Translations under genes and position numbers: made by a program
Part shown: piece after piece, positions 24,216 through 34,869 of the stretch
Layout: each line of letters begins with the position of its first letter
Position numbering within the stretch: the first letter of the stretch is position 1
Assembly (NCBI GenBank): GCA_023213315.1
Contig: JAKCPI010007775.1
Coordinates: 62,001 to 126,000 of the forward strand
Direction of reading: 5' to 3'
DNA from: Euborellia annulipes
Lineage: Eukaryota > Arthropoda > Insecta > Dermaptera > Anisolabididae
DNA length: 64,000 nt
The notes under the pieces: model-generated
What the model saw: the letters and a program-made list of their open reading frames with translations, nothing else
The model's database searches: none
Told to the model about the DNA's origin: nothing

Positions 24216-25012
24216 TTTGTGCATGATATTTGTAACATAACAAAAATTTTATTTTTTTTTTTTTAAGGTGGACATATGCCAACCAGAGCCTATACTATGT
24301 TTATCATAATGTTAAATAAACACTTGAATGTCAAAAATACAACTGCTTCATTATTAAAGTCTTAGTTTTTGGAGTAAAAAAAAAAAAAAATCTGAATTAG
24401 TTTTGAAAAGGGCATGCAAATGAGAAGAGGGAGCGGTCCATCTTTGGCCGTTGTGAGTTATCGGTGGAGCGGATGTGACGTCACTGATACGTGTGGGCCG
24501 CAAACCGGTCCCCAAGCACCACGCAACCGTTCATTCATACCGATCTTGTTTATTTTTATTTATTCTATATTTCATTTTATATCATCAAACAGCCAGATTC
24601 ATTCAAGTCTAGGAGAATTAAAAAAAAAAAATCAAAATGACGTTGACTGCTGGTTCCAACGTCGATTATTAATATCCTCATTAATTTTTGAATGATAGGC
24701 ATCAAATGAGAGAAGCTTTTTTTTGTCATCTTGTAATTTGCAGAACAAATTGAAAAGTTATTCTTCTATTGACGATTATTGTAACGCTAAAGTGGATTTT
24801 TTTTTGTAGGATCAACTTCTTCAATTTATTCTCTGTAAATTAATTAATTTATATTATGATTAAAAGTTCAGGTTACACATCTTTTCTGTTAATAATAATA
24901 AAATATTTGTAAAACAATAGAAATCCGATTATAATGCATTGGATTTATTACCAATCTATAACAGGGATGAAAAATACGATTTTAACTCTCATCCAAAATA
25001 AGATAATATTTT
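24216..25012. other. No gene; GC-rich island with a CRE palindrome
   Basis: The stretch 24411-24540 is far richer in G+C than its surroundings and contains TGACGTCA at about 24477. The 93-aa plus-strand frame through it (24414-24695) decays into A/T-rich residues and shows no motif. A promoter or a decayed repeat are equally possible. Confidence 0.45.
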
Positions 25013-25085
25013 CTATTACTTTCTCCTACCTATATAGTGTATGTAATATATATAGAGAGAGAAAGTATTGGATTCATGACGAAAA
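25013..25085 (+). repeat. Family A 5' end fragment
   Basis: TTACTTTCTCCTACCTATAT with the TATATA palindrome, GAGAGAAAGTATTGGATTCA and a diverged start of the CAAAAATTCGA block. It stops just upstream of the hAT MITE at 25131. Confidence 0.6.
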
Positions 25086-25130
25086 TTCGAAAAATTCGAT
25101 TTATTTTTGTTAAATACAGCGACTAACAAT

Positions 25131-25248
25131 TAGAGGTGTGCGATTATGGAATAAATCTGATTATTGGGTCCGGACAGACGAAAAAATAATCGATTATGAA
25201 AAAAATAATCGATTTTTTCGCAATAATCGATTATTTTACGCAGCCCTA
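25131..25248. mobile_element. Very small hAT MITE with perfect 8-bp duplication
   Basis: The ends are TAGAGGTGTGCGATTA on the left and CGCAGCCCTA on the right. CTAACAAT flanks it at 25123-25130 and 25249-25256. Four copies of an AATCGATTA-like motif lie inside. TAGRGSTG-type ends with AATCGATTAT interiors are common in hAT-derived repeats. It is only 118 bp. Confidence 0.8.
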
Positions 25249-25256
25249 CTAACAAT

Positions 25257-27066
25257 ATATCAACATCTAATTTTGGAGCACCATATGGAATATGAAAATA
25301 AGAAAACTTAAAAATATTTTTTTAATATTTACAAAAATTTAAAATAATTTAAAATAAAATAAAATTGTTACTTATCTTACCCCTATACTAGGATTAGAAC
25401 CAGTAAAACTTTAATTCGAGCTCGGCACTAAAGAAGGGTAAAGTCCTTTTTCACAGATCTCCGTGAGTTGACAAAATCATAAGATCTTTAAAATAATTTT
25501 AAAATAAAATTTTGTTCAAAAAAAAAAAATATTTTTTTAACCCTTTTCGACTACTTTTAGGGGTATGACTTTACTATATAAATTTTTATATTACATTATA
25601 CCGATGGCTACCGGAGGACGTTCCACACGCTGATTGCCATATTATTATCACCTTATAGGTATTAAAGTAGAGATTGTGACCAAAACATTAGCTTGAAATT
25701 TTTTTTTAGTAAATTTCCTCTCAATATAAAATCAAAAATTTTTCGCAAATTTCACAGTCGAAATATACAGTAGAAGGGTAAATCCAGTTCATAGTTGTCT
25801 CCTTCTTGGTCATCTAAGGGTTGCTTCACATCTAATTAATTAGCTATTCCTCAGATAAGCTAGTTTACTAACACTTTTGAGACTTTTTCAGTTCTAGTTA
25901 AGCTAATCATATGAATAGCTAACAGCCCAGATTTTAGTTAGTTAGGGGTAAAGTTCGGTATATGGCTATTTTATTTTTTTTTTTTTTTTTTGTTAATTTT
26001 TGTTAAAAAATTAATTAACTTTAATTTATTATTTTAATTTTAAATTTATTACTTTTTTTTATTTTTAATAAATTTTATAACTGTCTTGATTAAGTTACTA
26101 ATTTCACAAAACTTTCCTTATACCTCAGGTAACAAATAGAATTAACTAATTAACTGTTATATCTGAAAAAATAATTTTTTTTAACTGAAAGGTTAAGCCT
26201 GTTCTTGATTACTTGTTGCTAGTTAAATTTGTTAATTGACTAGAACTGTAGCAACTGGCCCTAAAACAAATACGAATCTATTAATTTTTATGAATTTCCT
26301 TGTTACTTTTTTGGGAAGAGTTGGTCACTTACTCTCAGCTAAAATCTATAGTCACAATGACTATTTAGGATAGAATATTTAATTTTTATTAAATAGCTAC
26401 TAATTATACTCAAAGAATTATTGATGAAAATAAATTTTTCGCAAACGAGTTTTCCAACTCTGATTGATCAACGATCGAAACAAAAACAGTTAAATTATTT
26501 ATAAATACAATGACATGAGTAGAGGAAAAAAATCCTGAAGAAGAGTACTGACAACAGCGTGTCATTTTGACAAATGATTGTCATCTCTCATTGGAAATAA
26601 AAAATCAATGAATAATGAATAGAAAATCATTTTAAAATGTCTATTTATTTATTTATTTGCCAAGAGAGAAAGCGAGACGGAAGGCGACGCGACGGTCAGC
26701 CTTGGGTCCAGATTAAATTCTTTGGGGTAATTACAGCATCTCCCCTCGCCCCTACCTCTCCAGTCTATTTGCCATTTATTGACAGCATTATTAGTTGCAA
26801 ATTTAATAATCATTTTCATAATGATTTGTCAATTATTTAATACTTAAAGAGAAAATTTTATTCCATAAATGTCAAGTTATTTTCTTATAGGCATTATAGA
26901 AATGTAAAATATATCATTTAACTCTGTCCAAAATGCGTTAAAGATTGTTTTCTTATAATAACTTTCTCTTCTTCATATAATCTCTAAATTTAGTTTACAA
27001 ATATTTATATTATGGTTACTTAAGTATTAACTAGTATAAGTGTCAACATCGGATTAGATTAATGCA
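25257..27066. other. AT-rich, no gene recognised
   Basis: One GC-richer patch at about 26660-26770 has a frame (26637-26840, 67 aa) rich in Arg and Pro but no motif or splice support. The rest shows nothing assignable. Confidence 0.5.
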
Positions 27067-27486
27067 AGGCCCATTTTACACGAGCGATTTTGCCGCGTTT
27101 CTAAAGCCGCGTTCTAAACTCTTCAAAAGGGCGAGTCAAATGCGTCCGCTGGCGTTCGAGAGTTTCTAACGAGGAGGCGTCCGAAACGTGTCTTCAAAAC
27201 GCGTGCCCATTCTTCATGTGGCGTTTTGAAAGCGTTTTAACGGCGTTGTGACGAAGTAAATAATCTACTAGTGCAGTCTGCATTGTATTCTTTGTACAAT
27301 ACGAGTTTGTTTGTTTGTTTGGGCAACAACACAACCTGCTTGTATGAGATCCATCGTTACTGGGAGGCAATTTTTTAGTTTATTACGTCAAAAACGCTCG
27401 TGTAGAATAGGCAAAACTTTCAAGCGTTCAAGCGTTTAAAACGCGGCGTTAGAAACGCGCCAAAAGCGCTCGTGTAAAATGGGCCT
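27067..27486. mobile_element. TIR element with AGGCCCATTTTACACGAGCG ends
   Basis: The left AGGCCCATTTTACACGAGCG and right CGCTCGTGTAAAATGGGCCT are perfect inverse complements over 20 bases. The inner zones (CGCGTTTCTAAAGCCGCG and CGCGGCGTTAGAAACGCG) also pair. It is rich in CG dinucleotides against an AT-rich background. No clear target duplication was found (left flank AATGCA, right flank AAGTGG), so the superfamily is undetermined. Confidence 0.65.
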
Positions 27487-27945
27487 AAGTGGGAAGGGGG
27501 AATTGTCTAACAAAAAGTTTAAAAGCATTTACGCATTAACGGAACAGTCGTGATAGGATTGCAGATTTTAGACGAAGTATCTATAACATCGAAGTATCCC
27601 TTATAGGCCGACTTGGTTCAAGTGATATTTTGTTTTTACAAATATCGATACTACAGTAGTTCAAAAGGTTTTATTTAACAAAAGACAAATAACAAATTGA
27701 GATGGGAAGATTGAGAATGTGGGAAAGAAGGGGTGAGTTATTAGAGGGAGGAAGTGATGAGATATAGAGAGATAAGATGACTGTATAATCAGAGCCAGGT
27801 CGAGGGTGAGAGTAGTCTTGACTAAAAACTTGGACAAAGTTAGCGACCGGACTCCGAATAACCAGGGGGGGGGGAGAAGGGAAGCGGCGTGCGTTTAAGG
27901 TATTCTCTTAGTGACTTATTTGGTGATGTTTGTTCATATTTCTAA

Positions 27946-28357
27946 ATGTATGACGTTTTTCGTGCAAGATGGTATTACCATGGTCAATGCTCTGCCGAAT
28001 TAAAATCAATTATCCCACCCAATGCAACATATTCACGGAACACAAGAGAGGCATCTTCCCAGCATCCCTATGCTGTTCAGATCACGACTAACAGAACAAA
28101 ACAATTTCATTCTTCCTTTGTCCCCATGACCTCCCGTGATTGGAACAAGCTCCCTGCGTCTATCTTCCCCAAAACCTACAATCTTCAGACTTTCAAGTCT
28201 AACCTCAACAGGCATCTTCTCAGTTCCCGCAGTTGAGTTTCCCCTTTATGCTTCTCCTTTTGTTTTTATTTTCTTCCTGGCTGCATGTGACTATTGGTCA
28301 TTATAGGTCTTCGGACCTTATGCACCCATTCCAAAAAAAAAAAAAAAAAAAAAAAAA
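27946..28357 (+). pseudogene. LINE fragment: C-terminal end of a non-LTR retrotransposon ORF plus 3' UTR and poly(A)
   Basis: The frame 27946-28236 encodes 96 aa ending MTSRDWNKLPASIF ... LQTFKSNLNRHLL. This is the characteristic closing segment of many non-LTR retrotransposon polyproteins (an R-x-W-N-x-LP motif, then LxxFKxxLxxxL just before the stop). The reverse transcriptase core is absent, so the copy is 5'-truncated. A 3' UTR of about 90 bp with TATAGGTCTTCGGACCTTAT (a small hairpin) precedes a run of about 24 A residues. A second copy of the same 3' end is at 36068. The precise clade is not determinable from this segment. Confidence 0.7.
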
Positions 28358-28626
28358 GAATGCTTATTTTAGCATTTATAGTTGTAATTCGGTTGAAACA
28401 AAGCAATTACGCTGACTGTTGTTTTGTTCCTACTGATTAATGAGTGAAGTATTTTTGGATAATTGGGTTTTCAAATATTTGTGTACCCATGCCATTTATA
28501 TGGGTCCAAATGATTAGAGAGGCTGACATCTGGTATCCCATTGGCTCTCATCTTTTGTCACGGATTATTACAATGTAAAAAAATTTATCTCGAAAGACTA
28601 ATAGAAAATCTGTTTGTTTTAATTCT

Positions 28627-28908
28627 ATCTCAGCCAAAAACATCGGAGATGCAAAAAGGGGCGCCTCGCATTATTTTTGCCCAGCGTCGAGGTGAAATCA
28701 AAAAAATGCGCCTCGCTTTTCTGATTTATATAAAAGCGAGGAAATATTTTCACTTAAATAAAACCCCTACAGAATTTTATTTGTTTCATATATCCTCGCT
28801 TTTATATAAATCAGAAAAGCGAGGTGCATTTTTTTGATTTCACCTCGACGCTGGGCAAAAATAATGCGAGGCGCCCCTTTTTGCATCTCCGATGTTTTTG
28901 GCTGAGAT
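28627..28908. repeat. Foldback repeat with 116-bp perfect-looking arms
   Basis: Arms 28627-28742 and 28793-28908 are inverted copies (for example CGAGGCGCC-type sequence in both) around a 50-bp loop. The arms contain a smaller hairpin-like pair, GCCTCGCTTTTCTGATT and its inverse. No target duplication was identified. The 98-aa frame at 28541-28837 runs across one arm and the loop and is not a gene. Confidence 0.7.
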
Positions 28909-31018
28909 TTCACTTCTTTCTGTGAAATATTACATTTAAATATTATTTAATAATTTTTGTTTATTAAATATTAAGTTATCCCATGAATAGATCTTTTAAT
29001 ATGCATTCCAAACAGTAAAAAATAAATACATCGTTTGGTATTAATTCAAAATGATAAACATAGGATTTCCCTAAATTTTATAAAATTTTAGGTTTTTTAT
29101 TTTTGTTATGTTGGTAGCACTTCTTCTTATCACGTTATTCTATTTCTATCTGAATGGATGTATCCTAAAAATTTAATTCCATTAGGGATGAAAATTACTA
29201 ATATTAATAGATATGTTCCTAGATGACGTCATCAGGGAGCAAAATAGTTAGAATTGTCTTTTCGCCATGTTAAAAATAGGATAAATTTGAAATTTTGAAT
29301 ACCTCTCAAAAAGTCACTTTTGATCCAAAATGAAATTTTATATCAAAGGTATCGGGTTTTTGATAGTATCTATTTGTATTTTAAATTTCATCCAAATCGG
29401 TCCAGCAGGGAAACCTGTAGCTTTGTCTAAAAATTTGAAAATTGAAGAAAAGAATGAAAAAAAAGAAAAGAAAAAAAAAAAGAAAAAAGAAAAAAAGAAA
29501 AATAAGAGACTAACTTTTGACCTTCCAAAATTGGCAAAATCTCAACTTTGACCCCCTGCCATTCTTTTTGGGACTGGAATTTTTTTTTGAATTCGTGCTC
29601 AAAATAATCCTTATTTATTCTAGTTTAATATAAAAAAAATTTGGCTCCGATGTCTTAAAAACTTTTTGAGATATTCGCCCAGAAAGAGAAAAGTTTCTCA
29701 AAAAAATTTTTCACGTCCCTATCTTTTATTAAGGATTTAAAATCATTCTTGATAATATAGTCTAGGGACGACTCGTCCATCTAAATGCAATGGGCCATTG
29801 GAATTTATTGGAATATCAACTAAATGGTAGTTTCTTTGATTTCTTTTGCTTTTTACTTGCTCCGCGACTCTTGATTTAGCCTTTGCACATGGGTATTGAT
29901 GTTATTTTTTTTTTTTGTTATTTTTGTAATATTTTGTTATTGATTTTTTTTTTTTGTGTATGATCCCTTTGTATATTTTTATTTGTATACGGAATGAGGA
30001 ACCCAAAAGTCGACAGATAAAAAAAAGAACATTGGACTAACAAAGATTACAAAAATTTGACATACAAATTTAAAAAATTATAAATATTAAAACAAATATA
30101 AACAAATCAAATAGTAGTAGTACAATAAAAAAGGCAAATATTGAACAGGATGAGAATAATTAACAATACGACCAATATCACATAATAAATAACATAAGCT
30201 TACTGTATTTTATTTTTAAAATATTAAATTTTAATATTCGATTCTGAGACGAGGTTTATTTTTTTCTCAATTTGAGGATGAAGAAAATGGGGAAAAAATA
30301 AAATATTAAATTTAGATGATTCTTCTTTATTTATGTAATTTTCATAATTTTTATTGGGGAAAATTTTAAATCATTTTAATTAATATAAAAAAGTAAAATT
30401 ATCGACTAAGGTCATTGGCCCAAGGAATTGGCATCTGTGGTGGTCACCTCGGATATGTCGAGATCGCTTCTTGGAATTGACAGACACACCCCGACACTGA
30501 TTCAGGGCGGAGCCCTCGTCTCCTTTTTTTTTATAATCATTTGAATAATTTTCGAGGAGAAAAAAAGAAAGCCTTTTAAGAGGCTCTGATATTAAAAAAT
30601 CATTTCAAGATCTAGAGATAATAAGCAAACTTGTTGTCAATGGTGATGTGGGGCTGCTTACTCTTGAAGCAGCAGCTACCCACCGAACAAGGAGTGAATA
30701 AAGATCACAGCACCGCTCTATACATCATTCTATTTACTTTTCTTCTTGAAGAAGGAAACCATTGTATTGCTTAAATGTCTTTTGACAAAGAAATTACATG
30801 TAAACTATAATTTTTTAATTCTTCAAATTTGAAATTTATAAGAAAAACAGTAGTAAAGTACAAATCTATTTCTCTCCCCTCTAATATTTATTTTCTCTAT
30901 ATAGGTAATATATCTTGAAACAAATAAAGTAGCTGTTGTTATAACAATAATAGACCTGATCCCTCGGTTTCGGCGCTCTTGATATTGCTTAATTTTACTT
31001 CTTGAATTGTAATTTACA
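28909..31018. other. No gene; scattered unassigned repeats
   Basis: TGACGTCA occurs at about 29224. Between 29230 and 29720, CCAAATCGGTCCAGCAGG and TTTTTGAGATATTCGCCCAG read like parts of an interspersed repeat similar in style to family A, but I see no second copy. A (GAAAA)n Lys-coding tract (29455-29505) makes the 73-aa frame there spurious. A GC-richer patch (about 30425-30520) is unassigned. Confidence 0.45.
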
Positions 31019-31118
31019 TATGTCGACACGAAAAAATCTGGTGTGACACAACTCAACTTTCAATGATCGGTGATAAGAGAAAGTTGGGTACTGTGCGACT
31101 AGTCACACCAGATTTTTT
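31019..31118 (+). repeat. Solo family A 3' hairpin
   Basis: GTCGACACGAAAAAATCTGG leads into a hairpin whose arms AATCTGGTGTGAC (31035) and GTCACACCAGATT (31103-31115) face each other. GAGAAAGTT and AACTTTC pair inside. The rest of family A is missing, so the hairpin may move or persist on its own. Confidence 0.65.
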
Positions 31119-31271
31119 TAATAATATAATGGCCTATTGTAGAGTTTTATAATTTACAGCTTTCATAAAATTAATATACTTTTTTAATTGAAATTTAATT
31201 AGTGGTGTTTTACTGGCTGTAGATATGATAAATTTAGTCATTATCTCAATTGGGAGTTTTATTTTGATTCA

Positions 31272-31440
31272 AGGGGGCTCGCTGGTGTAGCGGGCTAGTG
31301 TGTGTCGGCTTCTACAAAGAAAATCCCTGTTCAACCTGGAGGTACGGGATTTTTTCATTAAATAAAAATATTTATTTAATATAAACAAATCCTCAAGCAG
31401 GCACGGGATTGGAATATTGGATCTCATCACAATAGCCCCC
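31272..31440 (+). mobile_element. SINE-3, tRNA-headed, joined to family B sequence
   Basis: An A box TGGTGTAGCGG lies at 31283-31293 and a near-consensus B box GTTCAACCT at 31329-31337. The tail after TTTTTTCATTAAAT includes AACAAATCCTCAAGCAGGCA, which is family B sequence also seen at 60490, 61530 and 63105 (inverted). The SINE therefore borrowed, donated or landed beside that sequence. Confidence 0.6.
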
Positions 31441-32549
31441 AGGTAACAACTCTACGAGGAGAGGGAGTTGCTGTGACATCCCGTCCTGTGGAAGGGACTT
31501 AAAGAAGGTTCCCTCTCAGTGATTCATTCTTCGAAAGGAGTAGGAAAGGAGTCCCTCTTCAAACTAGGACATCCTCCCTAGCATAAAAGAGGTTGGATAA
31601 AAGGAGCCGGGTGGAATCAGAAATAAGGATTATAGAACCAGGGTGGAACCAGAAATAAGGATTAGTTCACTAGTTAGAAACGAACGCAGGAGGAGGAGGA
31701 GTTAGAGATAGGAAATAATGTAACTTCACGGGGTGCCGCTATATGGCTACGGCCAGAGACCGGTTGGATTTGAGGTGTGTGTCTTCTTGCACGAAAGTAC
31801 CTCGGGTAAATAAATAAACAGGGATCCCGATAGGAATTTCAAATAATAATATTTCGGTTCAAGATACTCTACTAGCTGACTTCCTTTCATTTATGCATTA
31901 ATATAATAATATGCAGATATCCATCTATTTCACCGTGAACATTTAGAAAATTCAAAATAGTAATTCGATTTTAGAGACATTACTTGATATTTTTGATTTA
32001 TATGTGTCTCCGAAGGTAGCCTTGCTGGGACATGGCTGCTTCCAACAGGTGGCTCCGATGAGCGCCCGAATAAAATATCAACTGAATGATTCCCATTCAA
32101 GCATAAATTTTCACAGCAAGGCTAACGAGAGCCATATTCTGCTCAATTAATAACTAGAAACGTGTTAATAAATACGGAAATAAGAGACAGAGCGAGAGGG
32201 AAAGACACGCACGTTGTTTATTTAGAAATAAACTAACTCTTTTGATGATTTATTCACCTCTAAATGCGTGAAGGAATTTAATTTGGACTAATTAAAATTG
32301 TAATAGTCAATTTTCTTGTTTCTTTTTTTGACAAGATTTCTAAATAATATAGAAGAATCTTTAAAATTACACAATTTTTTATTATATTAATCAAGTCCTT
32401 TAAAGACGTTGTTGATATACTGTAATTAGTTCTTTGAGTATATTCATTAAGGAAAGAAACCTTACAGAGCCCTTACAAGTCTCCTATATCGGCCTCGTAC
32501 TCTTATATCGACCTATAGCTGAATGAATATTTTTTCCTTAAACCCTGAA
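31441..32549. other. GC-richer unassigned block, no gene confirmed
   Basis: Positions 31440-31830 are markedly less A/T-rich. They contain a short duplicated phrase, GTGGAA(T/C)CAGAAATAAGGATTA, at about 31611 and 31642. Positions 31990-32150 are also of mixed composition. No long frame, splice pair or known repeat was found; it could be the body of a longer SINE-like repeat or a decayed exon. Confidence 0.4.
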
Positions 32550-32984
32550 CCAAAAATCTGGTGTGACTGGTAGCACAGCACACAACTTTCTCTTACCTTC
32601 GGTAATAAAAAGTTATGTTCTGTGCTTGTCACACCAGATTTTTTGTGTCGACATATATTTAGTTTCCGACACACATTTAAGAAGATTTCAATGGCAAAAT
32701 GAGAATATACATTTTAAAGAGTACCTAAAAAATAATTGATTTTTTTGAATTTTAATCAAAATCGTTGAAGCAAATTTTGAGAAAATCGAAAAAGTGAAAA
32801 AGTACATCAGTAAAGTACTAGTACTTTTTGGCCGATTTTGTTCAAAAGCTTATTTTCACGCTCCAGAGAGATGCCTAACTTAAATATAAAATTTCAACCT
32901 CATAGCTCAATTCCTACATGCTTAAAATTGAACACACACACAGACAGACACACAGATAGAACATGTTGCGAAAACACTTTTTTG
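32550..32984 (-). repeat. Family A repeat, truncated by a TTTCGG element
   Basis: The hairpin module lies at 32556-32640, followed by the ATGAGAATATACATTTTAAA block, the AAGTACTAGTACTTTTTGGC block, a CACACAGACAGACAC tract and TGTTGCGAAAACAC. Instead of the usual GGATTCAGGGGACC, the sequence changes after CTTTTTTGG into the TTTCGG-rich element. Confidence 0.7.
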
Positions 32985-33368
32985 GTACGGTTTCGGCCAG
33001 TTTCGGCCAAAAATCATGGTTTCGGCCGTAGTTTCGGTTTCGGCCAAAAAGTGGCCGAACCTTTCGGCCGGCCGAAACCAGAGTCTGAAAAAATGGGATG
33101 AGACTCGCATGCCAAAAAAAAAAGGTCAAATAATTTGCACTTGAGGGAGAAAAAAAATTTTAGTCTCCCTAAAAAAAAGGTCAAATGATTTTCACGGGAG
33201 TGGAAAAAAAAATTCAAAAAAAAAAAAAAAAAGGTAAAATGAAAAAAAATTTTTATAGGAAATACAAGTTTCGGTTTCGGTTACGGTTTCGGCCGAAACT
33301 AAGGTTGAGGCCGAATATTCGGTTTCGGTTTCGGTTTCGGCTGAAAATCTTGTTTCGGTCGGACCCTA
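32985..33368 (-). mobile_element. TTTCGG-rich hAT-like element, expanded copy
   Basis: Its right end TCGGTCGGACCCTA is the inverse of the left end TAGGGTCCGACCGA of the 98-bp element at 44712, which has a perfect 8-bp duplication. Internally it is built of irregular TTTCGGTTTCGGCC repeats, greatly expanded compared with the short copy, with a poly(A) tract in the middle. The left border is where family A is interrupted; no duplication was seen. All frames here are repeat translations (FRFRFR, AETETTAET). Confidence 0.6.
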
Positions 33369-33538
33369 ATAAAAACTTAATAATTCCAGAATTTTTTCTT
33401 GTTCCTCTTCATAATTCAAACTTCTTAATAATTCAGTCTTATAATTTATCTTTTTTTTTTGCAAATTAGAATGGGGTTAAGCTCGATAACTCTGGTCGGA
33501 TTTGAAAAATGACTTGCACTCTCTTAAATTCACAAAAA

Positions 33539-33692
33539 CCAAATGGCTTAAATAAGAATGCCTGGACCCCAATAAATATATATTAATAAATTATTAGTAT
33601 CGTTTAGGTCTTAAATGGCCTAAAGACTGTGTGTATGTGTGTGTGAATGTGAGAGTGAGTGGGAAAAAAAAGTGTAAGTGTTAAAAAAAAAA
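33539..33692 (+). mobile_element. SINE-1 copy, 5'-truncated
   Basis: It starts within the second half of the SINE-1 palindrome (CCAAATGGCTTAAATAAGAA). It continues ATGCCTGGACCCC, CTTAAATGGCCTAAAGACTG and a GTGTGTGAATGTGAGAGTG tract, and ends GTGTAAGTGTTAAAAAAAAA. The tRNA head is missing. No duplication was confirmed. Confidence 0.7.
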
Positions 33693-33975
33693 TTCACAAT
33701 AGATAGGCCTAGTGTTCGGATTCTCTTTCATTGAAAGAAGTTCTACTGACAATTGTGAGAGGCAAATGAAAGAGACACTATTCCCCCTTGGAGACAGAAC
33801 ACTGTATAATAATTTAAATAAATAAATATTTATTTGTATTTTTAATTATTATTTTATTTATTCTCAAGTTGGTGAAGAAAATAAAACCTATTTCAAATTA
33901 GTTCCCTTGAAAGTTGTCAGATTTAAAATCTAATTGTTTCGTTTTTTAAATAAAGTATATTTGAAAGCAAGTGGC

Positions 33976-34224
33976 CATGGGCGTAGCCAGACTTTTGTTA
34001 GGGGGGCAACCCCTGTTAGGAAGAAAGAGGGGGGTTTGCAAAAATATATACATAGAGTATTAATTATGTATTTAAATAAAAAAAAATTAAATTAATGTAG
34101 TGAATTGGGTTGTTAAAAAAAAATTTCCAATGAGAAAAATATATATATATATATATATATTTTTTAATTTTTAGGACCAGCCAGGGGGGGCAACCCCCCC
34201 CTGCCTCCCCCGGCTACGCCCATG
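33976..34224. mobile_element. hAT-type MITE with perfect 8-bp duplication
   Basis: The ends CATGGGCGTAGCCAG and CCGGCTACGCCCATG are inverted. CAAGTGGC flanks it at 33968-33975 and 34225-34232. The interior is A/T-rich with a TA run (about 34140-34160) and G/C tracts next to the right end. It is 249 bp with no frame. Confidence 0.85.
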
Positions 34225-34232
34225 CAAGTGGC

Positions 34233-34571
34233 TAATGAGTTGTAAGCAGGAGGAGCTAGAGGATGCGTGACGTCACATGTTGAATATGGATGAGTGTTGG
34301 CCCGCCCTGCACTCGCGTTATTTATCTTGCTTGCCCAATTTGGAGCGAAATCTCTTCTTCTCTTTCATCTTGCCCTTCTTTTACATGGAATCATTAAATT
34401 TCCTCCAGTTGACGTTACATCACCGCGCCTAGATAATGCCTACTTGTTATTTATCACACAGGTGATGGGCTTGGATTTGAACCGGAAATTGAACTAACCA
34501 TTTATTTTTATGGATTTTATTATTTATTTTCTTTTCTTCTTTTTTAAAGAAAAATCTTAAATATTGTTATA
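34233..34571. other. No gene confirmed; CRE-containing GC-richer patch
   Basis: TGACGTCA occurs at about 34268, followed by GGCCCGCCCTGCACTCGCG. The frame 34294-34497 (67 aa, hydrophobic N-terminus) has no recognised motif. The region shares only the CRE palindrome with the islands at 24.4 and 39.0 kb. Confidence 0.4.
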
Positions 34572-34815
34572 GGTCGGATTTATTACGAGGCCCTAGGAGG
34601 GCCGATTTTTGAGGGCTCAACAAATTATGGGAAATAATAATAATTATTATCCAAAAAATATTGTAATTTTGTAAAAATGACACTTCATCAAGGTCTTACC
34701 AAAAGATTTGCCTAAGAGGGCCGATTTGCCGGGCGTTTCGCTTCTCTTCTCGTGTATTAGGCGCCCTTCGGGCATTTCAATAAGCGCCTGCAGTCGGCTA
34801 AATCCGGTCCTGTAT
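34572..34815. mobile_element. hAT-like MITE, decayed left end
   Basis: The left end TAGGTCGGATTTATTACG and the right end, inverted (CAGGACCGGATTTAGCCG), share GGATTTA and flanking bases. CAGGRCCGGATTTA-type ends are typical of hAT-derived repeats. The flanks match only loosely, so no duplication is claimed. The GGGCCGATTT motif is repeated inside. Confidence 0.5.
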
Positions 34816-34869
34816 TAAAAACTTTACAATTTTTACTAGTTGTTTCTTTATGGCTGGATATTATGATAT

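Noticed and set aside
29330..29551. 73-aa Lys-rich frame
   Set aside because: The Lys/Glu run is a GAAAA simple repeat; there is no context for a gene.
33014..33469. Several frames rich in Phe-Arg, Phe-Gly or Ala-Glu-Thr
   Set aside because: They are the TTTCGG repeat read in different frames.
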